Shown piece after piece: positions 26,828 through 36,287 of a DNA stretch of 64,000 nt. Source of the stretch: Sphingomonas bacterium. Its GTDB lineage: Bacteria; Pseudomonadota; Alphaproteobacteria; Sphingomonadales; Sphingomonadaceae. The stretch lies in contig NZ_CAHJWJ010000009.1 in the NCBI RefSeq assembly GCF_903642285.1, forward strand, positions 40,772 through 104,771, given 5' to 3'. Made by a program: the position numbers and the translations under genes. How positions within the stretch are numbered: the first letter of the stretch is position 1; each line of letters opens with the position of its first letter. The notes beneath the pieces were generated by a model. That model was not told the DNA's origin and did not search any database. It saw only the letters and a list, made by a program, of their open reading frames with translations.

Positions 26828-27880
26828 TCAAGCCCCCGCCAGTTCCGCGAAGCCCCAGCTTGCCGCTGCCAGCCGGTACACCCCCGCTGCGGACTTCTCC
26901 GCCTGGGCGCTGGATGCGGTGCCTTCGACGATCCGCTTCTTGATCCCTTGGACGATTCCGGTCAGCCGGAAGAGGTTGAACGCGAAATACCAATTGAGGT
27001 CGGGCACGTCGTCGCGCCCGGTGCGCGCGCAATAGCGGCGGGTCATGTCCTCGATCGTCGGTATCCCGGTCGCCGGTCCGGTGCGGCCGAGCACCCCCGA
27101 CCGGCCCTCGGGCTCGGTCACCCAGCTCATCAGGAAATAGCTGAAATCCGCCAGCGGATCGCCAAGCGTGGATAGTTCCCAGTCGAGGACCGCGATCACC
27201 TTCGGCTCGGCGTTCGCGAAGATCATGTTGTCGATCCGGTAATCGCCGTGGACGATCGACGTGCGCGTCTGTTCGGGCACGGTGCGCGGCAGGAAATCGA
27301 TCAGCCGCTCGACCTCCGGCATCGTCTCGGTCTCGGACGCACGATATTGCCGGGTCCAACGCTCGACCTGGCGCGTGAAGTAATTGCCCGGCTTGCCGTA
27401 GTCGCCGAGACCGGCGGCGGCGTAGTCGACATTGTGGAGATCGGCGAGCGTGTCGCACATCGCCCCATAGACCGCCGTGCGTTCCGTGGGCGCATAGTCC
27501 GGCAGCGTCCCGTCCCACAGGTTGCGCCCGTCCGCGAGACCCATGACGTAGAACATCGCGCCGATGACTCGCTCGTCGGTGCACAGCCCATAGGGCCGCG
27601 CGACGGGAAAACCGGTCGGATGCAGCCCCGCGATCAGCCGGTATTCGCGGTCGACGGCATGCGCACTCGGCAATAACGGGCCATAGGGCTTGCGGCGAAG
27701 GACGTATGCTCCCGACGGGCTGTCGATCCGGTACGTCGGGTTCGACTGGCCACCGGCGAACTTCGCATAGCTCAGCGGGCCGGTGAAGCCGGCGACGTTG
27801 GCCGCCATCCATTCGCTCAGCCTCGCCTCGTCGAGCCGATCCTTGCCCTCGGCGGGGATGGTCCTGATTTCACCGGTCAT
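26828..27880 (-). CDS. Phosphotransferase family protein (APH-like, ACAD-associated)
   Basis: 350 residues with a kinase-like fold: HGDYRIDNMIF is the catalytic loop and VLDWELSTLGDPLADF the metal-binding segment. Relatives form part of acyl-CoA dehydrogenase clusters (ACAD10-like) and have been shown in some systems to phosphorylate 4-hydroxy acids prior to their oxidation. Placement between SDR, alcohol dehydrogenase and ACAD genes fits that, but no substrate can be assigned. Confidence 0.88.
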   Translation of the reverse strand: MTGEIRTIPAEGKDRLDEARLSEWMAANVAGFTGPLSYAKFAGGQSNPTYRIDSPSGAYVLRRKPYGPLLPSAHAVDREYRLIAGLHPTGFPVARPYGLCTDERVIGAMFYVMGLADGRNLWDGTLPDYAPTERTAVYGAMCDTLADLHNVDYAAAGLGDYGKPGNYFTRQVERWTRQYRASETETMPEVERLIDFLPRTVPEQTRTSIVHGDYRIDNMIFANAEPKVIAVLDWELSTLGDPLADFSYFLMSWVTEPEGRSGVLGRTGPATGIPTIEDMTRRYCARTGRDDVPDLNWYFAFNLFRLTGIVQGIKKRIVEGTASSAQAEKSAAGVYRLAAASWGFAELAGA

Positions 27881-27893
27881 GACACCCCTCCTT

Positions 27894-27977
27894 CGTCATC
27901 CCGGGCTCGTCCCGGGATCCAGGGCAACAAGCGCCGCCGTTTCTGGCTCTGGATCCCGGGACGAGCCCGGGATGACG
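27894..27977. repeat. Mirror-image intergenic repeat, family A copy 4
   Basis: CGTCATCCCGGGCTCGTCCC left arm and GGGACGAGCCCGGGATGACG right arm: the most symmetric copy in the window. Between the alcohol dehydrogenase and phosphotransferase genes. Confidence 0.88.
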
Positions 27978-27992
27978 CAAGCATGAGCACCA

Positions 27993-29075
27993 TCACGAGA
28001 ACGTGATCACGCTGCGGGTCGTGTCGCCCTTGCGCAGCTCGTCGAACGCGTCGTTGATCCGTTCGAGCGGCATCCGGTCGGCGATGATCGTGTCGAGATC
28101 GAGCAACCCGCGCAGGTAGAAATCCACCAGCCGCGGGATGTCGACGGGGAAATGGTTGCGGCCCATCAGCGCACCCTGCAGCTTCTTGTCCGCCAGCAGG
28201 TCGAGCGCGGACAGCCCGACCTTTTCGCCGAGCGGCATCATCCCGAGGATCGTCGCGGTGCCACCGCGGCGCAGCACCTTGACCGCGGTGGCGGCGGACG
28301 GCGCGCGGCCGACCGCCTCGATCGAATGATGCACGCCGCCGCGACTGATCTCGACGACCTCGTCCGCGGCGGTGTCGGACAGCGCGTCGATCGCGTGCGT
28401 CGCACCCAGCTTCTCGGCCAGCGCCCGCTTCTCGGGGACGGGATCGAGCGCGATGATCTTGCCCGCGCCCGCGATCTTCGCAGCGTTGACCGCGGCCAGC
28501 CCGATGCCGCCGCAGCCGACGATGCACACCGTCTCGCCGGGCACGATCGCGGCGGCGTTGAACACCGCCCCCGCCCCCGTGGTGACCGCACAGCCGAGGA
28601 GCGCCGCGCGGTCCATCGGCATGTCGCGGTCGATCGCGACGCAGGCATGTTCGTGGACCAGCATCATCTCGGCATAGCCGCTGAGGTTCAGCATCTGCGC
28701 GATCGGCTTGTCGCCCAGCATCAGCCGCGGTGCCGACCCCTTGGGCCGCTTGACGCCGGAGCTGATGCACAAAGACATGCGGCCGGTGACGCAGAATTCG
28801 CAGTGGCCGCAAAAGGCGGACAGGCAGGTGACGACGTGATCGCCGACCTTCACCGTCGACACCTCGCCCCCGACCGCCTCGACGACGCCCGCCGCCTCGT
28901 GGCCCGGGATGCCGGGCAGCGCGTGCGGATAGGTGCCGTCGACGAAATGCAAATCGCTGCGGCACACGCCGCAGGCGACGGTGCGGATCAGCACCTCGTG
29001 TGCGGCGGGCTTGTCGATGGCCACGTCCTCGATGCTGAGGGGCGTCTTGGCTTCGAAGAGGACGGCGGCTTTCAC
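27993..29075 (-). CDS. Zinc-dependent alcohol dehydrogenase (medium-chain)
   Basis: 360 residues. Catalytic zinc site CGVCRSDLHFVDG and PGHEAAG; structural-zinc cysteines in FCGHCEFC and MSLC; Rossmann VCIVGCGGIGLAAVNAA. Resembles the class III/Zn-dependent family often linked to acyl-CoA clusters. Start is a GTG at 29075. Followed downstream by a mirror repeat. Confidence 0.9.
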   Translation of the reverse strand: MKAAVLFEAKTPLSIEDVAIDKPAAHEVLIRTVACGVCRSDLHFVDGTYPHALPGIPGHEAAGVVEAVGGEVSTVKVGDHVVTCLSAFCGHCEFCVTGRMSLCISSGVKRPKGSAPRLMLGDKPIAQMLNLSGYAEMMLVHEHACVAIDRDMPMDRAALLGCAVTTGAGAVFNAAAIVPGETVCIVGCGGIGLAAVNAAKIAGAGKIIALDPVPEKRALAEKLGATHAIDALSDTAADEVVEISRGGVHHSIEAVGRAPSAATAVKVLRRGGTATILGMMPLGEKVGLSALDLLADKKLQGALMGRNHFPVDIPRLVDFYLRGLLDLDTIIADRMPLERINDAFDELRKGDTTRSVITFS

Positions 29076-29099
29076 GTTGTTCCACTTTCGTTGATCCTG

Positions 29100-29163
29100 C
29101 CCTCACCCTTTCGCTCCCGCTGGGAGAGGCAAAAGACGCCGAAGGCGGCGAAGGGCGAGGACA
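29100..29163. repeat. Imperfect intergenic inverted repeat
   Basis: CCTCACCCTTTCGCTCCCGC is partly mirrored by GGCGGCGAAGGGCGAGG. It occupies the gap between the ACAD and alcohol dehydrogenase genes and resembles the other junction repeats in design, not sequence. Confidence 0.5.
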
Positions 29164-29172
29164 GTCTGTTAA

Positions 29173-30456
29173 CTACCGGCTGACGCCCACATCCCCGCTC
29201 GACACCCGGTCGCTGTTGCGCGCGCCGTGCTTGCCGAATTCATTGCGTGCGATCGATCGGTTGTGGACCTCGTCCGGGCCGTCGGCGAAGCGAAGCGTGC
29301 GCATCGCGGCCCAGTCGTGCGCCAGGCGGAAATCGCCCGATACGCCGCCGCCGCCATGCGCCTGGATCGCGTCGTCGAGGATTCGCAGCGCCATGTTGGG
29401 CGCCTGCACCTTGATCATCGAGATCTCGAGCTGTGCCGCCTTGTTGCCGGCCCGATCCATCATGTCCGCGGCCTTCAGGCATAGCAGCCGGGTCATCTCG
29501 ATATCGATCCGCGCGGTCGCGATGCGCTCTTCCCAGACCGAGAAGTCGGCGATCCGCTTGCCGAATGCGGTGCGGCTCAGCAGCCGCTTGGCCATCGCCT
29601 CGATCGCGGTCTCCGCGACGCCGATCGTGCGCATGCAGTGATGGATGCGCCCCGGCCCGAGCCGACCCTGCGCGATCTCGAAGCCACGGCCTTCGCCGAG
29701 CAGGACGTTCTCGACGGGCACGCGGACATTCTCCAGCACGACCTCGCCGTGCCCGTGCGGCGCGTGATCATACCCGTAGACCGAAAGCATCCGCTTGATC
29801 GTGACGCCGGGCGTATCGAGCGGTACCAGCACCTGCGATTGCTGCTGGTGACGCGAGCCTTCGAAGCTGGTCTTGCCCATCGTGATCGCGATCCGGCAGC
29901 GCGGATCGCCGACGCCCGACGACCACCATTTGGTGCCGTTGATGACATAGTCATCGCCGTCGCGGACGATCGACGTTTCGATGTTGGTCGCGTCGGACGA
30001 TGCGACCGCCGGCTCGGTCATCAGGAAGGCGGAGCGGATCGTCCCTTCCATCAGCGGCTTCAGCCACCGCTCCTTCTGCTCGCGCGTGCCGTAACGGTGA
30101 AACACCTCCATGTTGCCCGTGTCCGGCGCGGAGCAGTTGAAGCATTCGCTCGCCCAGCCGACCTTGCCCATCTCCTCGGCGCACAGGGCATATTCGAGGT
30201 TGGTGAGCTGCGTGCCTTCGAACGCGAAACTGTCGTCGACATGCGTCTGGCCCGAGTGCGGCGGCATGAAGAAATTCCACAGGCCGGCCGTCTTGGCCTT
30301 GGCCTTGACCTCCTCGATCACGGGGATCACCTTCCAGCGATCGCCCTCGTGATGCTGCGCGTCATACTCGGCCTGGCGGGGGCGGATATTGGTATCGATG
30401 AATTCCTTCACCCGGTCACGGAAATAGGTCTCGCGTTCGCTCAGCGTGAAATCCAC
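29173..30456 (-). CDS. Acyl-CoA dehydrogenase
   Basis: 427 residues, ACAD10/11-like length. [19 protein letters not shown] binds the flavin; [19 protein letters not shown] and [17 protein letters not shown] are the other signatures. GTG start at 30456. First gene of a minus-strand run that continues through alcohol dehydrogenase, phosphotransferase and two SDRs; divergent from the tandem TetR regulator, which is its likely controller. Confidence 0.93.
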   Translation of the reverse strand: MDFTLSERETYFRDRVKEFIDTNIRPRQAEYDAQHHEGDRWKVIPVIEEVKAKAKTAGLWNFFMPPHSGQTHVDDSFAFEGTQLTNLEYALCAEEMGKVGWASECFNCSAPDTGNMEVFHRYGTREQKERWLKPLMEGTIRSAFLMTEPAVASSDATNIETSIVRDGDDYVINGTKWWSSGVGDPRCRIAITMGKTSFEGSRHQQQSQVLVPLDTPGVTIKRMLSVYGYDHAPHGHGEVVLENVRVPVENVLLGEGRGFEIAQGRLGPGRIHHCMRTIGVAETAIEAMAKRLLSRTAFGKRIADFSVWEERIATARIDIEMTRLLCLKAADMMDRAGNKAAQLEISMIKVQAPNMALRILDDAIQAHGGGGVSGDFRLAHDWAAMRTLRFADGPDEVHNRSIARNEFGKHGARNSDRVSSGDVGVSR

Positions 30457-30541
30457 CGGGTCTCTCCATGCCAGGATTTTCGTATGTCGAGGGCTCGCTT
30501 AGACCGTACCGCATCTTCGGTAAAGTGGCCCGCCCGGTGGA

Positions 30542-31858
30542 ATGACGGAGCGTTTCGGGCCATCCCGCGCTTCCAAGAAAACACTGTTTCTTCTAAACGA
30601 AGCTGATACGGTACCGGAAATGGCGGGGCGCGAGACGATCGAGGAGGAAGCGGCCGGGACCAAGCGGTTCCGGGCCAAACGCGACGCCATCCTGTCCGCC
30701 GCGGCGGAGGCGATCAACGAACAAAGCGCCAAGGGCATGACCTTCGCCGACGTCGCACGGCGCGTCGGGCTGAACACCACCAGCGTGACCTATTATTTCA
30801 AGCGCAAGGAGGATCTGGCCGCCGCGGCGTTCGAATATACGCTCGACTATCTGCTGGTCATGCTCGACGCCGCGCTAGAGGCACCGACGGCGAGGGAGCG
30901 GGTCCGCCGCTACCTCGCGCTCAACATGGCGCGGCTGGCGCGGATCGAACGCGGCGAGGAGCGTCCGTTCGCGGTGCTGTCCGATCTTCGCGCGACCGAG
31001 GACCCGATCCGCAACCGGCTGATGAACGGCTGGCGCGAGGTGTTCCGCCGGACACGCGCCTTATGGGGTCCGGCGACCGGCCGCGCACAGACCGATCTTC
31101 ACGGGGCACGGGCGCATGTGCTGCTGGAGAACACTTTCTGGCTGCCGATCTGGCTGATGCGCTACGATCTCGAGCAATATGACCGGATCGAGACACGGCT
31201 GATGGACGTGTTCGCGAACGGGATTGCCGGCCCGGACGTGCGCTGGGCACCGACGATGCTGTCGCTCGATCATCCGGACGCCGAGGCGGGACGCGACGCA
31301 TTCCTGCTGGCGGCGACCAGGCTGATCAACGAACTGGGCTATCGCGGTGCCAGCGTCCAGCGGATCGCGTCCGAGCTGAACGTGACCAAGGGCAGTTTCT
31401 ACCACCATCTCGACGCCAAGGACGAGTTGGTCATCGCATGCTACAAGCGCAGCTTCGACACGATCGGCACCGCGCAGACGCTGGCGGACTCGGAAACCGG
31501 CAGCCATTGGCACCGGCTGTCGAGCACGATCGCGACGCTCCTCGACATCCAGTTCGCGGAACGTGCGCCGTTGCTTCGTACCACCGCGTTGTCCGGATTG
31601 CCGCATCACGCGCGCGATGCGATGGTCGACCGGTCGAACCGGATCGCGCGGCGCTATGCCGGCACGATCATGGATGGTATCGCCGAAGGGTCCTGCCGCC
31701 CGGTCGATGCACTGATCGCCGCGCAGACGCTGATGGCATTGCAGAACGCAGCGTTCGACATGCGCAAATGGGCGGGCACGATGCCGCGCGAGCGGGCGAT
31801 CGCGATGTATGCGTCGACTTTGCTGTTCGGTCTGTTCGACGATCGGGCGGTGGACTGA
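30542..31858 (+). CDS. Tandem TetR/AcrR-family transcriptional regulator
   Basis: 438 residues containing two TetR units in one chain. The first HTH is near residues 45-95 (GMTFADVARRVGLNTTSVTYYF), the second near 265-305 (GASVQRIASELNVTKGSFYHHL), each followed by a helical ligand domain. Ordinary TetR proteins have one unit of about 200 residues and act as dimers. An ATG at 30620 would trim 26 residues and leaves both units intact. Divergent from an ACAD operon; CGGTACCG-like palindromic sequence occurs near its 5' end (around 30608-30617). Probably responds to an acyl-CoA. Confidence 0.88.
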   Translation: MTERFGPSRASKKTLFLLNEADTVPEMAGRETIEEEAAGTKRFRAKRDAILSAAAEAINEQSAKGMTFADVARRVGLNTTSVTYYFKRKEDLAAAAFEYTLDYLLVMLDAALEAPTARERVRRYLALNMARLARIERGEERPFAVLSDLRATEDPIRNRLMNGWREVFRRTRALWGPATGRAQTDLHGARAHVLLENTFWLPIWLMRYDLEQYDRIETRLMDVFANGIAGPDVRWAPTMLSLDHPDAEAGRDAFLLAATRLINELGYRGASVQRIASELNVTKGSFYHHLDAKDELVIACYKRSFDTIGTAQTLADSETGSHWHRLSSTIATLLDIQFAERAPLLRTTALSGLPHHARDAMVDRSNRIARRYAGTIMDGIAEGSCRPVDALIAAQTLMALQNAAFDMRKWAGTMPRERAIAMYASTLLFGLFDDRAVD

Positions 31859-31889
31859 ACGCCTTTGGATAAGCATCGCCCGACTTGAT

Positions 31890-31997
31890 CCCCTCCCCGG
31901 CGAAGGCCGGGGCCCATTTGCCCAGGTTTCCGTAATGAGGGACATCGCGCCGCCGCGTGTGTCTCGCAAATGGGCCCCGGCCTTCGCCGGGGAGGGG
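31890..31997. repeat. Mirror-image intergenic repeat, family C
   Basis: Long arms: CCCCTCCCCGGCGAAGGCCG... and ...CGGCCTTCGCCGGGGAGGGG, about 30 bases each, extending inward through GGGGCCCATTTG/CAAATGGGCCCC, with a middle of about 50 bases. Lies between the convergent TetR and amidohydrolase genes, where it can act as a bidirectional terminator. Confidence 0.88.
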
Positions 31998-32020
31998 TAA
32001 GGGCAGGCACGGAGCAAGCC

Positions 32021-33265
32021 CTACCGCACCACCCGCCCGCCCTTCATCACCAGTCTCACCGACCGAACCGCGGCGACATCGACCGTCGGATCGCCCTCGA
32101 CCGCGACCAGATCGGCAAGCAGCCCCGGTTTCACCCGCCCCACCTTGTCGTCGATCCGGAAGATATGCGCGTTCCCGCTCGTCGCCGCGATCAGCACTTG
32201 CGCCGCGGGCATCCCGGCCGCCTGCATCAGCACCATCTCGCGCGCGTTGGTGCCGTGGGCGTAGACGCCGACGTCGCCGCCCATGCAGATCGGCACCCCC
32301 GCCGCCCGCGCCATCCGGAACGAGTCGCGGTTCAGCCGTACGCTGTCGGGCGCGGGCTCCTGCCCCTTCCACCCGCGATAGCGCGCGGTCGCGTCCGACG
32401 CGGCGAGCGTGGTGCACAGCGCGATCCCGTGGTCGTGCATCGCGCGGAAGATGTCGGGCGTGCCGCCATAGCCATGCTCGATCGTATCGACCCCGGCGGC
32501 GATCGCGCGGCGCATCCCCTCGGGCGTAACGCTGTGGACCGCGACGATCCGGCCGGCGTCGTGCGCCGCCGCGGTCGCCGCCGCCATTTCCGCAGCGGAC
32601 AAGGTCGGACGACTCCCCTCCCCGCCCTGGTAATGATAGTCGGCGTACAGTTTCACGATGTCCGCCCCGCCCGCGATCTGATCGCGGACCGCGCGGACGA
32701 TGTCGTCGACGCCGCTGACTTCCTGCGCGCCCTGTGGCACGCGGACGCCGGGTTCGAATCCCTTCGGACCGTACGCGCCCTCCGCGACGATCGCCCTGGT
32801 CGCGACGAGCAGACGCGGCCCCGGCACGATGCCCTTTTCGATCGCCTGTTTCAGCCCGACGTCTGCGAACCCGGCACCCTCGGTCCCGAGATCGCGCTCG
32901 CTGGTGAAGCCCGCCATCAGCGTCGCTTCCGCCTGCGCAACCGCGCGCGCGGTGCGCAGCGCGAGCGGTTCGTGGAGGACCTGGTCGTCCCACGGCGTCT
33001 CGTCATACGGGTGCAAGAACAGATGGCTGTGCCCCTCGATCATCCCGGGCATCAGCGTGTCGCCGGGCAGGTCGATCGTCGTCGTGCCGGCGGGTACCGA
33101 CAGCGAAGGCCCGACCGCGGCGATCCGGTCGCCCTCCACCAGCACCTGCCAGCCCGAATGCGGCTTCGGATCGGTGCCGTCGAACACCTGCGCCGGCCGT
33201 AGCAGGATCGTCTGCGCGGTCGCCGGGGTGGCGACGCAGAGGGCGGCGAGGACGATCCATTTCAT
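32021..33265 (-). CDS. Secreted amidohydrolase family protein
   Basis: 414 residues from the ATG at 33265. Signal peptide WIVLAALCVATPATAQ, then an imidazolonepropionase/prolidase-like TIM barrel: GHSHLF (HxH), KLYADYHYQG (lysine ligand), VAVHSV, DTIEHGY and GGDVGVYAHG, giving a binuclear metal site. The frame stays open for more than 2 kb upstream through the acylase gene; that is an antisense shadow. Divergent from the acylase over 51 bases, so the two may share a promoter region and cooperate in breaking amide bonds of a periplasmic substrate. Confidence 0.9.
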   Translation of the reverse strand: MKWIVLAALCVATPATAQTILLRPAQVFDGTDPKPHSGWQVLVEGDRIAAVGPSLSVPAGTTTIDLPGDTLMPGMIEGHSHLFLHPYDETPWDDQVLHEPLALRTARAVAQAEATLMAGFTSERDLGTEGAGFADVGLKQAIEKGIVPGPRLLVATRAIVAEGAYGPKGFEPGVRVPQGAQEVSGVDDIVRAVRDQIAGGADIVKLYADYHYQGGEGSRPTLSAAEMAAATAAAHDAGRIVAVHSVTPEGMRRAIAAGVDTIEHGYGGTPDIFRAMHDHGIALCTTLAASDATARYRGWKGQEPAPDSVRLNRDSFRMARAAGVPICMGGDVGVYAHGTNAREMVLMQAAGMPAAQVLIAATSGNAHIFRIDDKVGRVKPGLLADLVAVEGDPTVDVAAVRSVRLVMKGGRVVR

Positions 33266-33316
33266 GGTGCTGACGACCTTCTTGCGGGGCGGACGGACGA
33301 GGGATAGCCTCCCGCG

Positions 33317-35509
33317 ATGCACAGACCTAGCCACCGCCTCGCCTATTTGTCGCTGCCGATCCTGTTCGTCGCCCAAGCTGCACCGGCGGCGACACCCGAC
33401 GAGCAGGTTCGCTGGCATGCGCGTGCCGCGGCGACGACGATCACGCGCGACGACTGGGGCATCGCGCATATCGCGGGCAAGACCGATGCCGATGCGGTCT
33501 TCGGGATGACCTATACGCAGGCGGAAGATGATTTCGCGCGGATCGAGGCGAATTATCTGACCGCGCTCGGCCGCACCGCGGAGGCGGAGGGCGAGGAAGC
33601 GATCTGGCAGGATCTGCGGCAGCGTCTGTATGTCGATCCGCTCGTGCTGCAACGCCAGTATCGCGAGAGTCCGGCATGGCTGCGAACGCTGATGGATGCG
33701 TGGGCCGACGGGCTGAACTTCTATTTGTCGACCCACCCGGCGGTGCACCCGAAGGTGCTGACGCATTTCGAGCCATGGATGGCGCTGAGCTTCACCGAAG
33801 GCAGCATCGGCGGCGATATCGAGCGGATTTCGCTGTCGGGGTTGCAGCAATTCTACGGCGGGAAGCCGGTCGCCGCGACCCCGGAGGAAACCGGGGCGCG
33901 GCCACGGGAGCCGAAGGGGTCCAACGGCATCGCCATCGCGCCGAAGAACACTGCGAACGGCCATGCGCTGCTGCTCATCAATCCGCACACCAGCTTCTAT
34001 TTCCGGTCGGAACTGCAGATGACGAGCGGCGAAGGGCTGAACGCCTATGGCGCGGTGACGTGGGGGCAGTTCTTCGTCTATCAGGGCTGGAACGCGCATA
34101 CCGGCTGGATGCACACCTCTTCGGGCGTCGACAATGTCGACGAATTCGCGGAGACGATCGCATTCCCCCGCGTCGGTCCGCTCCGGTACAGATATGGCCG
34201 CGAGTGGCGGCCGCTGGTCGGTACCGCCGTCACCCTCTCCTATCGCAAGCCGGACGGAACGACGGGCACGCGCCAATTCACGACCTATGCGAGCCGGCAT
34301 GGTCCGATCGTCCGCAAGGACGGCACCAAGTGGATCGCGGAGGCGCTGATGTGGCGACGGGTACCGGCGCTCGAACAAAGCTTCCTTCGCACCAAACAGT
34401 CCGACCTCGCGTCGTATCTGAAGGTCGCCGCGCTCCAGGCGAACAGTTCGAACGACACGCTGTTCGCGGACACCAGGGGGGAGATCGCCTATCTCCACCC
34501 GCAATTCGTCCCCGTCCGCGACGACCGGTTCGACTATACCCGCCCCGTCGACGGTGCCGACCCTGCGACCGACTGGAAGGGGCTGCATCCCCTCGCTTCG
34601 TTGCCGCAAGCGATCGACCCGGAGGTCGGCTGGGCGTTCAACACCAACGATCAGCCCTGGGGCGCGGCCGGGCCGGACAGCCCGCGCAAGGCGGACTACC
34701 CGCGCTACATGGATCAGGCGGGCGAGAACGAGCGCGGGGTGCACGCGACGATGCTGCTGACCGACAAGCACGACTTCACGCGCGAGCGCCTGCGTCAGGC
34801 GGCGTTCGACAGCTATCTGCCCGCCTTCGCGCGGCTGCTGCCGATGCTGACCGCCGCTTACGACGCGCTCCCCGCGGGCGATGCGCGACGCCGGCAACTG
34901 GCGGCACCGATCGGGTTGCTTCGCCGATGGGACGATCGCTGGAGCGCCGATTCCGCCGCCACCTCGCTGGCGGTCTTTTGGGGTGACATGCTGTGGTCCG
35001 ACGTCGGCGCGTTCGCGAAGGCGGAGCGGATGAACGTGCCCGATTATATCGCGACCCGCGTCACCGCCGACGCCAAGCTCGCCGCGCTGGCGCAGGCGGT
35101 CGATCGGCTGACGCGCGACTTCGGGCGCTGGCAGGTGCCATGGGGCGAGATCAACCGCTTCCAGCGGCTGGACGACCGGATCGCGCCGCATTTCGACGAT
35201 GCCGCACCAAGCCTGCCCGTGCCCTTCACCTCCGCGCAATGGGGATCGCTCGCCTCGTTCGGCGCGCATCCCTATGCGAACACCAGGAAATATTACGGCA
35301 CCAGCGGCAACAGCTTCGTCGCGATCGTCGAATTCGGCCCGCGTGTCGAGGCATGGGCGGTGACCGCGGGGGGCGAAAGCGGCGACCCGGCCTCGCCGCA
35401 CTTCGCGGACCAGGCGCTGCGCTACACGAAGGGCGATCTGCGGCCGGTGTATTTCTGGCCCGACGAACTGGCGGGGCATGTCGAGCGGCGATATCGGCCG
35501 GGGGAGTGA
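33317..35509 (+). CDS. Penicillin acylase family (Ntn hydrolase)
   Basis: 730 residues: signal peptide (1-24), alpha chain, linker, and beta chain beginning at S202 in the sequence PKGSNGIAIAP. Autocatalytic cleavage before that serine would expose the nucleophile. Later landmarks are NPHTSFYFR and GTSGNSFVAIVEF. Family members hydrolyse penicillin G, cephalosporin intermediates or acyl-homoserine lactones; the substrate here is undetermined. Divergent from a secreted amidohydrolase. Confidence 0.92.
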   Translation: MHRPSHRLAYLSLPILFVAQAAPAATPDEQVRWHARAAATTITRDDWGIAHIAGKTDADAVFGMTYTQAEDDFARIEANYLTALGRTAEAEGEEAIWQDLRQRLYVDPLVLQRQYRESPAWLRTLMDAWADGLNFYLSTHPAVHPKVLTHFEPWMALSFTEGSIGGDIERISLSGLQQFYGGKPVAATPEETGARPREPKGSNGIAIAPKNTANGHALLLINPHTSFYFRSELQMTSGEGLNAYGAVTWGQFFVYQGWNAHTGWMHTSSGVDNVDEFAETIAFPRVGPLRYRYGREWRPLVGTAVTLSYRKPDGTTGTRQFTTYASRHGPIVRKDGTKWIAEALMWRRVPALEQSFLRTKQSDLASYLKVAALQANSSNDTLFADTRGEIAYLHPQFVPVRDDRFDYTRPVDGADPATDWKGLHPLASLPQAIDPEVGWAFNTNDQPWGAAGPDSPRKADYPRYMDQAGENERGVHATMLLTDKHDFTRERLRQAAFDSYLPAFARLLPMLTAAYDALPAGDARRRQLAAPIGLLRRWDDRWSADSAATSLAVFWGDMLWSDVGAFAKAERMNVPDYIATRVTADAKLAALAQAVDRLTRDFGRWQVPWGEINRFQRLDDRIAPHFDDAAPSLPVPFTSAQWGSLASFGAHPYANTRKYYGTSGNSFVAIVEFGPRVEAWAVTAGGESGDPASPHFADQALRYTKGDLRPVYFWPDELAGHVERRYRPGE

Positions 35510-35604
35510 AGTCGCTGTTTCATCGGCCACCCCGGCGAAGGCAGTGTCGCTTGTGGCCTCTGGCTCCCGCTTTCGCGGAAGAACAAAGCTTCAGATCATG
35601 ACCT

Positions 35605-36165
35605 TCAGAACCAGGCCAGGATCGCGAGCACCGTGCCCACCGCCGCCGACGCACCCGCGCCCCAGAACAACCAGCGGCGGCGGGTCAACGCGCTGATCGA
35701 AGCGAGCGCGATGGCGATCTGGATGAACGTCATCGCGATCGCCAGCCGGGTGTGGGGCGACAATGCGTGAACCGATTCCGCATTGGCCTCGTCGGACTTC
35801 CGATCGAATTCCTCCGCCTGCGTCTTCAGCGCCGTCGCGCGGTCGCGGTATTTGGCCGCGTCGCCGGCCGATGCGGCCGCACCAGGCGCGATCTTCGCGA
35901 CCGTCTCGGCCAGATGCCGCTTGATATCCTCCGCCTGGTAATAGGCCCAGCCGTCCGACGCGCGCGCCTTCATCAGCACCGCCTCGTTCTTGTAATACAG
36001 CGCATCGTTCTGCGTGTGGCCGCCAAGGAAACTGACGATGGCGCCCAGTGTCGCGAGCACCGCAGAGAACAAGGCGATCTTCTGGCTCAGCGGTTCATGA
36101 TGGTGCGCGCCCTCCTCGATGGCTTCCTCATGCGCGCCGCGGATTTCATAGTCTTCTTCGGGCAT
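35605..36165 (-). CDS. DUF4337 domain membrane protein
   Basis: 186 residues. One membrane span near 28-48, a central charged helical region (coiled-coil-like, about 75-130), and two spans at 138-182. The ordering matches DUF4337 proteins of unknown function. Convergent with the acylase gene; nearby sequence 35525-35582 is an imperfect mirror repeat. Confidence 0.82.
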   Translation of the reverse strand: MPEEDYEIRGAHEEAIEEGAHHHEPLSQKIALFSAVLATLGAIVSFLGGHTQNDALYYKNEAVLMKARASDGWAYYQAEDIKRHLAETVAKIAPGAAASAGDAAKYRDRATALKTQAEEFDRKSDEANAESVHALSPHTRLAIAMTFIQIAIALASISALTRRRWLFWGAGASAAVGTVLAILAWF

Positions 36166-36287
36166 CGAATCCTCGCATCGGTTCGCCCGTTGGTACCGCG
36201 CGCTTCAGCGGATCGCCAGTCGCGACGGAACTTGCAACCATGCGGTGCCTCACGCGTAGTCGCAGTACCGGCGGATAGGGGTGCGGC

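Noticed and set aside
32021..35530. A 1169-codon open frame on the minus strand through the acylase gene
   Set aside because: Only the 3' part (from 33265) encodes the amidohydrolase with a signal peptide. The upstream part is antisense to a well-supported acylase, with Arg/Pro-rich low-complexity content typical of GC-rich shadows.
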